Source of the DNA: Chondrilla cf. caribensis
Lineage: Eukaryota > Porifera > Demospongiae > Chondrillida > Chondrillidae
Length of the DNA stretch: 64,000 nt
NCBI GenBank assembly: GCA_964020155.1
Contig: OZ026565.1
Span: 2,712,053-2,776,052 of the forward strand
Direction: 5' to 3'
In this document: positions 37,130 to 50,189 of the stretch, piece after piece
Numbering within the stretch: the first letter of the stretch is position 1
Layout of the letters: each line of letters opens with the position of its first letter
Made by a program: the position numbers and the translations under genes
The notes under the pieces: generated by a model
The model's input: only the letters and a program-made list of their open reading frames with translations
What the model was told of the DNA's origin: nothing
The model's database searches: none

Positions 37130-39230
37130 ATGTCTGGCCCTTTACTGTTTTATGTGAAGAATTATTTATGTATGCAAAACTCTGACCAAACATTTAATAT
37201 AATATATGCAACTGGGTATGGTATTACTATTATTATACTATTTTAGTGTTGTGGGTGTATGTGCAGTACTGGCAAAATCTATTATTTGTGAAATGTGTTA
37301 TTTATAAACTATCTGTGATACAATGCATTTATTATGATTGAAATACAGGATCTAGAGCACAAATTAAGAACATTAAAAGATTGAGGAGTGTACAAACCCT
37401 CCCCCCCCACACAATTGTTGACTAGAATATAATATATTAATTGGTGATATTTCAATGTAATCTGGATGTATTTCATTGAAATAATGTCACTATATTTAAT
37501 CACACACAGTGCATACTTGGATATACATTTATTACATAATAATATTATGTATATTATTATATATTATATATTATATGGTTGACATAGTCAATGTAATTTG
37601 TCATAGAAAGGATGTATACGTATTATAGTTAAAGCTTAAAGTATATATGCATAATATTATGCACATAATATATATTATATTATATAAGAGTATGTTTGCA
37701 TAATATTATATATATACATGCTTGCAAATTTAAAGAGCTCTATAGCTGTTTGAGACTAATATTATCGTTGTATATAGCTATAGTACTATAAGTAAGTATA
37801 CATAATTATTATTAATAATATTATTTTTACATTATACACCTCTAAAGAGGGAAAATAGCCTGTCCTTTCATGATCAATAAATTGTTAATTCACCAATTGC
37901 AACAAAGTTATATATGCGACTTTTTCAAATACAATAAATCATATAATCAATAAAGTTGTATGCTGCATTGATAGTCCCATATTTGTTCACAAGGTGAAGC
38001 TATACACACGCATGTAATAATCACTAGCCAATGTACTATGAAGGACATGTCATCGTGATATTAGCATTGCCTTTAATTTATTCAATTGAATTATCTCTCA
38101 AATTAATTGGTCTGAGCATTGAACTAATTTAATAATACTGCATTGTGATGACATTAATATTAGTATAAAAGAAAGTATTGCATTATAAATTAACGACATA
38201 TATGTGTCTGCCACATTAAATCTCTAACCAATCATTGTGAAAGGTATAAAGTTGACAAACATGACAATTAACATTATTAATATAATATACAGATTGATAT
38301 GTTAAAGTCTGATTATTCAATAATAACAATATTATACAAATGCCATAGTTTATCAACAGTTAAAGCACTAGAAGTTACTCATGTTGGTTTAATATGAACA
38401 TCTTTCACATATAGTTCATATTATCACTGGAATAAACAAAATCACTTGAGGCTCTAAAAATTAGAAAGTGACATACAATCATCAAAATTTTATGTTCATT
38501 TATATAGAGAGAGCACAGACACCCCATTACAATTGTTAGTGAAAGTCAAGTAACAGTAATTACACAGAACTGCTGAATAATAATATTATGTAACGTAGTG
38601 CATACATTAATGCCTTCACTTCCAATGTTCTAAAGTTTGTAACCCAAGGCCAGTCTGACAGCCCACTATAATGCCAATGTGCTTGTACCTTCAGAAGGGA
38701 TCTAACACATAGGCGGAGGAATGTTTTGGCAAGTGGGGGGGCCTTGGTGCTGAACTCATGATTAATATTGCACTTGTGTCCATGTATGCAATACTCTATA
38801 TAGACATTCTTGGCCCCACCTTTGTGATGAGTGGGGGGGCCATGGCCCCCCTGGCCCCCCCTGTTCCACCGCCTATGTAACACAGAATCCATACATAGAT
38901 ATGAGGAGGTGATGGCTCAACCCACCCTTGGTGCTGCCCCCAGCCTATGAAAACATGGTTTAAACATGCACAATGCATGCAACTCCCAAAGATAAACAAG
39001 TTTATTATTAGGTAAATTTCATTAACAAATACAAGAGTGCAATAGCAAGGGAGTGTGCAAATAGCACAGACATTTGCACACTTTGCACTTTGTTCTGCCC
39101 ATGCAACATGCCACATTTAAAACATTATTATTTTCATCAATATAACCATAAATATGGATAGACTACATGCATAAACTGTGGAGAGAATTCAGTAATAATT
39201 TATCATGTTGGAGTCAGGATAAGAAAAGTG
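37130..39230. other. Intergenic between convergent BAHD1-like and SLC26 genes
   Basis: Very AT-rich. 37500-37830 is dense in AATAATATTAT-type text. It contains the 3' ends of both genes and the MITE at 38708-38877. The minus-strand glycine-rich frame at 38560-38892 is that MITE read through. Confidence 0.6.
38703..38882. mobile_element. MITE family D with TSD
   Basis: The element spans 38708-38877 (170 bp), with ends CATAGGCGGAGGAATG and TTCCACCGCCTATG, and is flanked by TAACA on both sides (38703-38707, 38878-38882). The G-rich inner arms also pair. A second, partial end of the same type lies at about 38922-38951 (CTTGGTGCTGCCCCCAGCCT), and another at 29261-29282. Confidence 0.75.
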
Positions 39231-42200
39231 TTATGAAGTTGCACGGGCAAACAACAACTCCCTTTTTTCCAGTTTGACACGATCCTAGAACAAAAATCAT
39301 ACATACAACCCTTAATTGAAGTGTACAATGACAACTGAGTACAATGATGCTATCATCCTCTCATTCCCATCACTGCACACGAATGTACAATAGCTGTGTT
39401 AAAATAACGTACCAGCCTTTCACCAGATTTGGCAAAGTCCACAGCAGATTTGATGGAAGGAAATAACCAGTCATCTCCAAAAGTCTTGAAAAACCCATTT
39501 CTTTTCAGCATCGCAACAACGTGTCCTGGTACAAGTAATATTAAGGTTGATCACAGTTCGGCAATTAACATTGTATTATAGCTTACTAGGAGCAGCAGCA
39601 AGCAGTACTTGTACCTTTATCTCTTCATAGTCAGCAATAATCTAACAAACAGGAGAAATCATGTCTTGCAATGGTACAACGAAATTACAGCTACCACCAT
39701 ATGTATATATACATACTTGTTGCAAAACCTCAGCTCCTACAGAATCCACAAAGGACAGAGCAGAGCAGTCTATGATTATGGTATGTAGGGACTCTTCACT
39801 ACCATCAGCTCCATTGGGAATGGCTACAGATGTGTGCTGTGACACGCTATCCAGTTCATAATGGGAGGGGACAGTGCTGTTACTCTCTCCCACCATTACT
39901 TCCACTGGATGTTCTGTGGCTGAATTGACAGAAGAATTGTCAACATCAACTTCAGAAGAATCTTTGTCATCATGTGTTATCTTCTTTTTGCCAAATGTCT
40001 TTTTTATCTGTATAAAGCAAACAATTACATTCAAGATTGAAAATGGTGAAAACAAACCAAGCAAATGTTATTTGATTTAACAAGTGAGTCGGGATTCTGG
40101 TGATGGAGCATACGTACATACTCCCCCTAATTAAAATCCTAATCACTTAATAAAATCTACAAGAGGCTTACATACTTTCAAATATGCTGCCTTCCAGCAT
40201 CCAGTTCCTTCTCCTTTTTCATTTTTACTGGGATCAACCTTAGCCTTAATGATCAACTTGGATCTGAATACTCCAGCATTTAAATAGCACAGAGGAGAAA
40301 AGAAACTAAAAATTACTATCCCTGGAATAGGCACCACCTACAAATGTAACAGAAAATATAGTTATTATGAGGAAACAAAGAAAAAAATAGTTGCATACAA
40401 ACTTTTCCTGTTTCTTGGTATTCCATATCTGAGTCAGCACGAAATTCTCCCAAAGAGCTGGCCATTGGCCTATGAGAAATATTATAAATACAGCAATCAC
40501 ACATAATTCAATGCACCATACTTCCTGTAGGTGTATACAGTAAAAAGTTCAAAAATCACTCACAGCAGTATTCGAAATATCACCAAGGCAACCGAGAATA
40601 TAGTTCCTACTAATAGACCATAATCTACTCCCAATAATACAGTTGAGAAGAATATAACAATCCACACGAGCTAATAAACGAGAGAACAATTAGTCAAAGT
40701 GAAAGGATTTCATCATAGTACACAAAAACATGCACGCAAACAGTTCAATAAACTTAACCGTGCTGGCTGTTAAATACCTGCTTTGGATGCTGATTTATAT
40801 GCTGCAATTATCTGTGAAATACTTCAAACACACCCAACGCCCAAACATTCCCACTGCCGTGATTACCATCTACTGACTACATTTTGATTCAAGCATCCCT
40901 CCTTCCACCATTTCGTCTGTACAAACATATGTACATTCAAATGTCTTTTGTTGAGCTCAAATCCACACCAGTCTATTAATACTGTACACTTATTCATCCC
41001 AGCATTCACCAATGCAATTTTATCTGGCCCACTGATAATTAAGTATCTCGGTTTGTCTATACATAGCTCATCTTGAATGGATGCAACACACAAGATGGAA
41101 ATGGTACATACATATCGTATACACTTTAACTTTACAGGGTTGAAATTTCATAGATTGTCAGTTTTCGCGATTTTTGCATTTTTATTTTCGCGGTTTTATG
41201 ACGTAACCGTACACACATTGCCCATCTGGTCTGAATTTTTGCAGGATGAAACTTTTACAGATGGCTACTGATCTGCTAAAACCGCGAAAGCTAAATCCCA
41301 CGAAAGTTAAAGCGTATATGCTAAGCACCTACATATGTATCTCAAGCTGTTTATGCTAAAGGATGACCATGTTTTTGAAGGTTTTTGAAGCTGGCTGAAC
41401 TAATATACATTCTAGTTATTTCAGAACAACTATTGAGTTGAGGTTATTATGCACGTACATTAGCCACAGTCTTATCACCATAATAAGGATTACACTACTA
41501 TACATATGTGATTGTACATATACAAAGACAGATGCCACATGTAGCCACCTTCGCACTGTCAGGATATTTGCTTGATTATATCGAGATGGGTAATAATAAA
41601 CTTACGTAGTTAATACAATATGTATGCAGCTAACACAGAACAATATTATGTATGTACCTGATTAGTACATACTTATGTACGTACTACCCTTAATTCATAG
41701 GATTGATTTGACAATCATTACATGCACGCATAACATTGTGTCACCAGTGCTGATAGCAGGTATCTTTGATAAGAAGTTCTGATTCAGTGTTCCCTCCATG
41801 GTAGTTACTAAGCAAGTTGGACTGTGTGTACTATTTACGAGTGCTAAGTTCAAATGGATTAAATCCATACAGAGAATGGTGGAGACTAATATTAACTGAT
41901 ATGTTCACTGTTGTGACAATATACAGAGAAAACATGCGTAAACAACCCACCATATCAAATTTAGAGGTTTTCCAGTACTTCAGCAAATGAGTGACTTGCT
42001 TGAACATTCCATACAATGCTATGATCACAACACTGGCCAATATGGTCTGAAGGATTTCAAGTGGGGATAAAAAATCTTCCAAACTAGACAAACAAGGGCT
42101 TACCTTTGGCAAGGGTTCAAACAAAGGAGCTATCCCCATCAGTACAGTAAACAATATTATGGATGAAATAATTCCAACAAGCTGAGTTTTACCACCAACA

Positions 42201-42495
42201 TTCTCTTGGATCAATGATCGAGATAAAGATCCAGAAGGACCGAAACACGAGAAGAATGAGCCTACTACATTTACAATTCCATATGCAAACATTTCCTGTA
42301 GGAAAATTGGAAGAAATGAAACACATAGATGAAAAGTATCAGTAAACAATAGTTAATATCAATATATTACAAGGTATTACTTCACAGCTGGAAATGGTCC
42401 ACATAACAGTCACACCCACATACACACGCATGAATATGTACATGCACAAAAACATGTACACACATACATACACACAGCTCACATGCAGAATATGT

Positions 42496-42541
<46 letters not shown>

Positions 42542-45500
42542 GCGCGCGTGCACAAACATTCCAACTAACGTACAACTGTATAGCAAAGAATATCTTACAG
42601 CAACAAATGACCAAATATTCCCATGACATTGAAAATGATGGTGTATGTATTGTAAGTACATATGTTGGGCTATTGCTAGAATGTACATACACATATTACA
42701 ACTCATTTCCCCATAATACCTAGTTATTACACTCTCCTTCATTTCATATAGCAATTTTGACAAATTTGTACATTTGGTACATCCAGAGTCACAGAATTCA
42801 TTACATATAATAGCAACTTTACACTATGTGCTTCGAGTGCCTGCTGCGTAAGTACAGTCAAAACTGAAGGCAAGCATGCATCATGTACCTGGTTAGAAGA
42901 TAGCTCATACTTATTCCTCTTAGCAAAGACTTTAGACAGAGACACACCCACTGCAAATGTCACAATAGCAACTGTTATGGCATCAGTGATAACACTGGAT
43001 ATATGTTCTGCAACCGGTGTGGTTGAAGGAGGGGGGCTGAAGTGATGAACAGTACAGCACATTGATAATAAAGTTAGTATAGTACACAATGGGAAAGGAA
43101 GATTTGGCAATTTATACACCTGAAGGCGGAGCCTTTAAGTGTTAGTTACTAAACTTCTGTTCCCATTAAATAGCTATCTTGTACCATGATGCACGACATC
43201 CTAAGGCACAGGATGTACGTTAGTTGTTTCATTCGCTTCATCTTATTCAACCTTCTTAATCTCTCACATTTTATGGTTATATCAATTCTTAACCTTCCAA
43301 ATTAGTTGCAAGACCTTCAGATTTAACAATGACCCAGAATGAATCGTTTTGATAACCTAGCTGCTTGATACAAGATACAAATCATAAAGTAAGCTGTCTA
43401 TCTCCATCTACATAGTAGATACCTCACCCGACTGCCTGCCAGTAGATGTCTGATCTGATGATCCCTTCCAGCGAAATTCTAGTCGTCCTTGATCAATGTG
43501 ATTTGTTATCAGCTGGGTTGGTCCCAAAGGGTTTCAATAAATGCAAATTTAATGGTATGTTTTGATGTTTAAGCTACGGTTAGCACATGAACTTGATTTA
43601 CTTGTTGTAGAGAACTTATACATATTGTGAATATCAATGAGGCAAACATTAATTCAGATACACTCGATCACTTCATAGAAACGCCCATGCATCATGGTAC
43701 AATATTGAAAATTACAAAGATTAGTATACTCAAAATATGCTTCATTTCGCTACATCAGGTATGTAATACAAAACATTACAGATGGGTGAATTGACATGCA
43801 TAGCACAGAGGAAACCACTGGAGTGGACTCACCCTCTCTCAATAGTATCCACTATAGACACTCCCCATCTACTTTTGAATTCAAATAGGTATGATAACAG
43901 AGTAGCTACAACCACCTATGAAGAATAACGGAGAATAAACTACACAGTACAAATACACATGTTCACAAGGTTGAATAAACCTACTAGGATAAGCTGAGCT
44001 GGAATGGGTATCGGGAGCTTCTTGTACAGTTTTGTTTTAGTCAAGCAAAGATTGACATTGCGGATGACAATCAGGAAAATGCAGGAAATCAGTGATATGA
44101 TGATAGTAGCCACATTGACATTCCCTTGAACAATGTTGTCCACTAAAAGTATCCAAACCTGTAAATGAAAATAAGAGTTGATTATAATGGTCACCAATTG
44201 AAAAATCCGATTATGACATTTCAAATTAATAGCAACTATGTAGCTGAATTATCTGTCCAATGGGCGGGCAACCAGGTGTGAAGTTGTTGGAATGTGAACT
44301 AATGACGATTGTGTTTGGTTTACCAATAACGCCCCACAGACGTGAGTGAAGACTATTCTTATCATAATAATTGTAGGAGCAATATGTACAAATCTTGCAC
44401 ATTGAAATCCACAATAATGTAGAATATGTTCATTATTGGCATTCTCTAACACCATTCCTATCACCGAAATAGATTTTTTAGAGTATGCAAGCATAGCATA
44501 CTTATAGCCATACAATTGTTACTAAAAGAAAACTTCTTGGCAAGTGGGTATGAATGCAAATTGATCGTTTTCTGATCCAAGTAACCGGAAGACTCAGGCA
44601 GTGGTAAATGATAATGTCTGTTAACAGCAAAGGAAAACTGCAAGTGAAGAATAATGTCCTGAGAAGAGGAAGATGGGTGCTTTTGACCCATGAAGGAGAC
44701 TCAGTACCTTGATCCTAATCACTGAGTGTTTTGTATGTTCTGTGCTTCATTATGATTTTCTCATCTCTTCCATGTGATATGATGTCACATGATTTCCTGT
44801 ATTACTTCTACTATGTCATGTGATCCTGTCTTTTAGGATAGTTTCGATCAGTGTACTTGCTAGTTAGTGGTGATTCTGATCCATTTTTAAACTATTGATG
44901 GTTTCTTATTCGTTGTTCATTGTGGCTGATTACTATAATATTATTATACTACATATTTGGTGGCAAAGACAGGATCCCATGGATGTCTTAGGAAGAATCT
45001 AGGACTTCAATCCTAAAGACAAAACTATTGAGCCAATTCTGGAATGGGTACAGCTGTTCATACAAGCTAACAGTATTTGGGATGACAAGAAAGCAGCAGT
45101 GTTTCAGAGGGTTATCGGTAGGAAGGCATACAGGTCTTCAGGCTAGCGATGGCTATGGATAAGTTGAATGTAAAGTTATGTAACAAGCTAACCAAGGATT
45201 TACAGTCGAACTTCAACTCAAAGTCTGTAGTGAAACTGCCTAACATTTTCAGATTATCAGTGGATTCAATCAGGGGGGAGTCAGTCACAGAATATGTAGC
45301 CAAATTTAAAAAGTTAGGGCATAGTTACAATTTCAGGCAACATCTAAACTCAGCATTGAGGGACAGGTTGGTGAGTGGCATGAGAATTCAAGAGGCTTGA
45401 AGGGGCTACTAGCTGAGCAAGATCTCACTCTAGACAAGTCTCTAGAGATTGCATTGGCCATGGGTGCTACCAAGAAAGATATGCAATAGCTGAACTGTAT

Positions 45501-48500
45501 GGAGCATTACTAGTGCAACGAATGTCTGCACTGAAATCTCACAAGGGCGAAAGCAGCCTTAGCATGGAAATACAACGGAGACCTACTGGGAGAGGTCAAC
45601 AGGGTCAGAAGTCTTGTTTTCGATGTGGGGCCCAAGCACAGAGCCAATTGATGTAGATAAAGCAGATTTCGTTTTTTTTCCATATCACACCATATTCAAT
45701 TTGGCTGTGGAGTCTGGGTCCAGACCTTGATTAGACAATGTATCACATGGAGTCTCCTTGTAAATAAATTCTGAGATGACAGCTTCAGACAAGACGAGAT
45801 CTTTTACTGCCTGCTTGATGTGGAATTACATATTTGGGGACATCAGGCTGCCCAGAAACAACTACAGTACATAATTTGAAGCTCAAAGTTGGGAGTTGTC
45901 TGTTGGTTCTAAAATAACTGTAGAAGATCTCATAAGTGTAGTCAATCAGCATACAGGTCCTCACTCCCACTGAGTGAGGATGGATCTGGGCCAAGTTTGG
46001 AGGAAGTACATGCAGCATCGTCACCAAGTGGCTACTCCAGGGTGTGAATATGGTTTACTGACATGGAATCTACTAACTCTTATGCACAACGCCCTGCTGC
46101 TGTCTGTGGAAATTCATCTGATTGGCCCAGCCTCAAGTTACGTTATCAACGTCATTGCACAAACCCATGGCATGTCTCATCATTATACTGTATGTAGTGT
46201 TATTGACATATTTTGGAGGAGCGGAGTGTAGTATGTTAGCCAATTGTCTTATGCTATCCAGGTGATACAATGTCATACAATTCCTATTACTTTGAATATA
46301 TTCATGTGAGCCATGTTTTCGTAAGTAACGTTCATCTGTGTCATTGCTAGTCAGTGGTGACTCCATTTCTTTTTAAACAACCGATTGTGGTTCATTTGGT
46401 GTTCATAGTGCCTGACGATCTTTACCATAGTCTTCAATTGATGCACAAATAAACAAACAAGCAAACAAACAAACTGAATTATACACGCATACAAACGATG
46501 TTGTACCTTTGGTGAATTAAAGGGTCCCGGAGGGGCGGTAACATTCACTTGAGGGATCCCAAGCATGTGCCGAACTTGACTGGTAGCCACATGTACAGCT
46601 GCACCTGTAGTGTAACCGCTCACCAAGGCACTTGAGAGAAAAACTGATACAAATCCCAACTGAAAGATGCTCATGATCGTCTAAAATTGCAGAATCAAAG
46701 ATCTCAAAAGTTGACACACTATACGTACGTAGCTACAGTATACATGTTTAAATGATCTCAGAATGATCCTGTGCAGACTTGGAAACAAAACTTAATACTT
46801 ACTAGAGTCAATCCACTGAGAAATGTAATAGTAACAGCTACCCCGACTTTAAACGACAGACAGCCAGCCATGGCACTGCTGCCATTCACAGAGAGTTCAC
46901 TACCTTCTACACAAGGTATATTGTTATCCATAACCAGTCTGTCAACAGCCTGACCAATCATCAATGACACTACAGCAAAAGTACCTATTCAAAGATATAC
47001 ACGTAGGTTAGTAGAATAAATATCTACACAATCATCACATCACACAATGTATCACTCTACAGAAAAATGCATCAATGAAAGGTGCACAGGTATGAAAATT
47101 TGATGATAGTGCTATTAATAATCATATCGACCAACATTAACATTATAATATTATACATATACCCATATTATTGACAGGTCAGATATCAATTTACTCGTTA
47201 ACTCAAATATCAATAGCTACCAACGGTAGTTACAAGATTAATGGAACCTACACACGTACATACAAATTGTACGTATATTAATATTCTAATATGTACAGGC
47301 ATACGTACGTATGTAACTCAATTACATTCATATGGTTGTTAATACAAACTTCACTACAGCAGTAACTAATAGGTATAATACATTTACACTTGCTAAATAA
47401 GTAGCTAGAAGGGAGTAATATATCTGTTCTTCTTATTGAGATACTTACTATCTGTACTGGTTGACAAGGTGCACCTGAGCTAGGGACTGAGTGAAGCATG
47501 TGTACTAACCATGAAAATGTACAAACCAAGGCACCTAACAAGTAAGTAGCACTGGTACAGTACTCCACTGAATACATAAATTGATTCCTCGTACAACTAC
47601 GCACAGATACACACTTATACGCACCTACTGATAAGTGTCTCGAAGTACCAAACACTGAATAGATAATAGGCGGTACGAAGGAAGTGTACAGACCATACAC
47701 CGGCGGCAAGCTTGCCAGTAAGGCATATGCAAGACCTGCAGCAAAGATAATCTTCATGCACTAACAAAGGCAGTACATAAATCATTGAAAGTCTATCTTT
47801 GTGTGCTTTCATTAGATAAATTAGCTTTCTAATGCATACATGTAGTGTCATGCAACTGACACAGCAACAGAACTCAAAAGAATTAGTGCGGGCTCAATGC
47901 CCACACAAAGTCTTCTAATAAACTGCTTTAATTCGCACGTTATTATACTGATGTACATATAACTTGGCTTATATTGTAACCAAAAGTAATGTGACTAAAT
48001 TCATGAGAAAACACATCAGTTGGTTACTCAACCTAGGCAATTAAAGTGTGCAAGTTTAATCTACTTTGATAATGTTAGGATTGAAATGAATAATATTATG
48101 GTAAATCCCATTAAAGGGGATGTGGAAAAAGAAAAATATTTCATGGAAATGGAAGGTTCAAAAAGTACACTAGCATACAAGCAGTTATTACACCAAAGGT
48201 CCGAAAACCACTCAATCCTCTACTTCCAAGTTGAAATACACGTAAGTTAACAACATCGTCTATAACAATTAATGGGCTTGTGCCACTTCACAAAAGAGTA
48301 TAAATTACCTTGTGGTATGTGCATCACTGACACGGTGATGCCGGCTATCACATCCCCAACTAGGTATCTCGGCTTGTAGGACCACAACCAACTCAAGATA
48401 GGAAGGCGGAGAAGAAAGAAACGCATACACTCTTGTTTAGTTCTTGGTGGTGTTAGACTACTGCGAACTGGCTCTGGTATGGGACATTTAGTTCTCCGTA

Positions 48501-48624
48501 ATGGAAGATAATCTTTGCGCTTTCTGATTCTCCCAAGATTGTGAACAGATGTATCGTCCACCAGTTCGTCAAGTTCACCAGCGAGATTGTCCATCTCAGT
48601 ACTAGTCTCTTCCATTTTGTTCAC
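39231..48624 (-). CDS. SLC26A: SLC26-family anion transporter with STAS domain, 16 exons, 774 aa
   Basis: Exons, 5' to 3' on the minus strand: 48624-48309, 47735-47625, 46984-46803, 46680-46507, 44158-43985, 43915-43833, 43036-42889, 42295-42104, 42046-41951, 40670-40564, 40469-40403, 40337-40176, 40007-39717, 39641-39587, 39525-39413, 39284-39231. The sum is 2325 nt, all phases consistent. Landmarks: [20 protein letters not shown] then [79 protein letters not shown], the region holding the anion-site Ser and Arg in prestin; then [19 protein letters not shown] before the C-terminal STAS domain. STAS strands read [20 protein letters not shown] and [20 protein letters not shown], separated by the usual acidic variable loop. 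Length matches animal SLC26 proteins (about 740-790). It is an electroneutral or electrogenic exchanger of chloride, sulfate, bicarbonate or similar ions; substrate cannot be read from sequence. The start used is the first ATG; a second lies three codons on (MEETS). Confidence 0.93.
42495..42550. repeat. CA/CG microsatellite in SLC26 intron
   Basis: About 20 CA units followed by CGCGCGCG. The frames called over it on both strands are artefacts. Confidence 0.9.
44727..46427 (+). mobile_element. Decayed Ty3/gypsy-type LTR retrotransposon remnant in SLC26 intron
   Basis: Two diverged direct repeats, about 44727-44953 and 46227-46427, share TGCTAGTYAGTGGTGAYTC, TTTTTAAAC and GTTCATWGTG. A polypurine stretch GGAGGAGCGGAG sits just before the right repeat. 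A primer-site-like TTTGGTGGCAAAGACAGG follows the left one. The internal part (about 1270 bp) keeps a degenerate gag with several stops and frame changes: [20 protein letters not shown] near 45040 and [19 protein letters not shown] around 45277, then a short Cys-rich remnant (CFRCGAQ near 45620). No complete pol is present. It is inserted antisense to the SLC26 gene between exons 4 and 5 and cannot be active. Confidence 0.7.
45149..45400 (+). pseudogene. gag fragment of the LTR element
   Basis: An 83-codon remnant reading [20 protein letters not shown] and [19 protein letters not shown], then [15 protein letters not shown], the capsid-domain pattern of Ty3/gypsy gag. It ends at a stop and then carries on in other frames ([19 protein letters not shown]). 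Non-functional. Confidence 0.7.
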
Positions 48625-49619
48625 AGTAAGCGGAATATCCTAATACTGATTCAGCCACGAAGTTTTTGTCTGTTATTGTCTCCACCTGTAATACGTGACA
48701 TATGCACGTGCATAATAAAACAGTCACGTACAAATACTCAATCACGATGGTAGTACGTGACAAGACCTACAGCCGGTGGACCCAATTATGATGTCGCCAT
48801 TTTCTTCGATTCTATCGATCCTGTTAGACTATAGTCTAGCTAGCTAGACGTCCCTAAGAGGCGCCGAGGGGCGAAAAAGGGAAGGGACGGTCTAGCCCAA
48901 GTAGCGATTAGTTCACACCTGCCAATTAACAAATAGCACATAGAGTTTCTACGGCTCACCATACACCCGTACGTGCTAGGAGGACCATAGATGCGTCAAC
49001 CATAGTCTATGCTCTAACTCAGGTTATATTATCTGTGGGAGGACAGAAGGAAGCAAAAAAAGAATAGATCTAGTGTTGTTTTGTCGATTATGCAATGATT
49101 CTTCATCAGAATACCAGTACTCTCAATTTGTATCGTTCATCGTGAACATCGACGCCAAATATTATATAATATTTTTATTAGCACTTGATGACTACATGTT
49201 ATTATTATTATACATTAAAATTCCATGTACACCTATATTGTTACCATAGTATTATGATATATTGCAATTGGGAACTTGACTTTAGAAGAGTCCCCTGCTG
49301 AGAAGGTGATGCAGCCTTACTAGTGAGCCTCACCTGATCATGAATCACCTGAAATGCACAGAAGTGTACGGAAAGGGCATGTGCTTCAGAGGGCGAGGGT
49401 GACCTTCGTGCTGGGACATTCAACCATGCATGAAAAACATGTTTACACACTAGACTAATATGTTCTGAACAGGATGTGCCCGGAAATGATCAGTTATAAT
49501 AGTACCGCTTGCAAAGGATACCTGGACACTTTTGCCAGCTGAGAAAGTTTCCGTTAATTTTTTTCCCTAGTATACAGTTAGCTATAGACTCTGTGAACGA
49601 GTTAATTATTGAAGAAGAT
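48625..49619. other. Shared 5' region of SLC26 (-) and EF-hand (+) genes
   Basis: A divergent intergenic stretch. Near the SLC26 side is a YY1-like ATGTCGCCATTTTC (48791-48804), then a transposon end (48832-48919). On the EF-hand side an acceptor TTTTTTTCCCTAG ends at 49570, so the EF-hand gene probably has a non-coding first exon upstream and a short 5' UTR at 49571-49619. Confidence 0.45.
48832..48919. mobile_element. Solo end related to the MULE-like element
   Basis: The 88 bp starting TAGTCTAGCTAGCTAGAC, then a hairpin (GTCCCT...AGGGAC), GTCTAGC, a 19-20 bp spacer and TTCACACC. The order and spacing copy the 12311-12406 end of the MULE-like element. No partner end was found downstream, so it is a solo or truncated terminus. 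Confidence 0.5.
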
Positions 49620-50189
49620 ATGGCAACTGTCCAAAATTTCCTGAAGAATGACAAGTGGGTGAAACGTATTGATGCAACCTTCAGTACCCTCGATCTGGAC
49701 AAGAGCGGGTACCTTTCAGCGGAAGACTGGATGAGTCTTGTCGACAACCTCGGAAAAATTGTATCTGACCGACCCAATGCGATTGCTAAGCTACGAAATC
49801 ATATGTCAGAGTTTTTGATCGCATTGGGACTCACTAAAGGAATAAAGGTCGACAAGAAGAAGTTTCGAGAGCTTGTAGCAGCATTTGATTTGGCGGAGAC
49901 TGAAAAGATGAAAAGAGGAGAAATGACTTGGTTAGAAAAGTATAATAACGCTATGTTCGATGTTGTCGACACCAACCGCGATGGATTCGTAACTTTCGAG
50001 GAATATAAGCTTATACTAGGTACAGCATCAAATGCCGGCGAAGAAGAGGCCAAAGCGACTTTCAATTTGCTTGATAAAAACAAGAATGGAAAAATTGAGC
50101 GCAAGGAGTTTATATCTTCTAATCTTAAGTTTTGGTACACTTTGGACGACTCAGACACAAAAGGAATGTTTGGAGATAAGTTTGAATAG
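49620..50189 (+). CDS. EF-hand calcium-binding protein, sarcoplasmic calcium-binding protein-like, 189 aa
   Basis: Single coding exon; ATG chosen because it is the first after the acceptor at 49570 and gives MATVQNFLKNDKWVKRIDAT. Three calcium loops are recognisable: DLDKSGYLSAED (25-36, Asp instead of Glu at position 12), DTNRDGFVTFEE (117-128) and DKNKNGKIERKE (152-163). The second hand (around 70-85, GIKVDKKKF) has lost its ligands. One, three and four active with a dead second hand, and a length near 190, is the layout of invertebrate sarcoplasmic calcium-binding proteins, calexcitin and coelenterazine-binding proteins. It should buffer or sense cytosolic calcium; a photoprotein role cannot be inferred. 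No intron is found within the coding region, so a retrocopy is conceivable, though the frame is intact. Confidence 0.85.
   Translation: MATVQNFLKNDKWVKRIDATFSTLDLDKSGYLSAEDWMSLVDNLGKIVSDRPNAIAKLRNHMSEFLIALGLTKGIKVDKKKFRELVAAFDLAETEKMKRGEMTWLEKYNNAMFDVVDTNRDGFVTFEEYKLILGTASNAGEEEAKATFNLLDKNKNGKIERKEFISSNLKFWYTLDDSDTKGMFGDKFE

Noticed and set aside
38560..39116. Gly/Pro-rich minus-strand proteins
   Set aside because: They read through the GC-rich MITE at 38708-38877 and contain no known domain.
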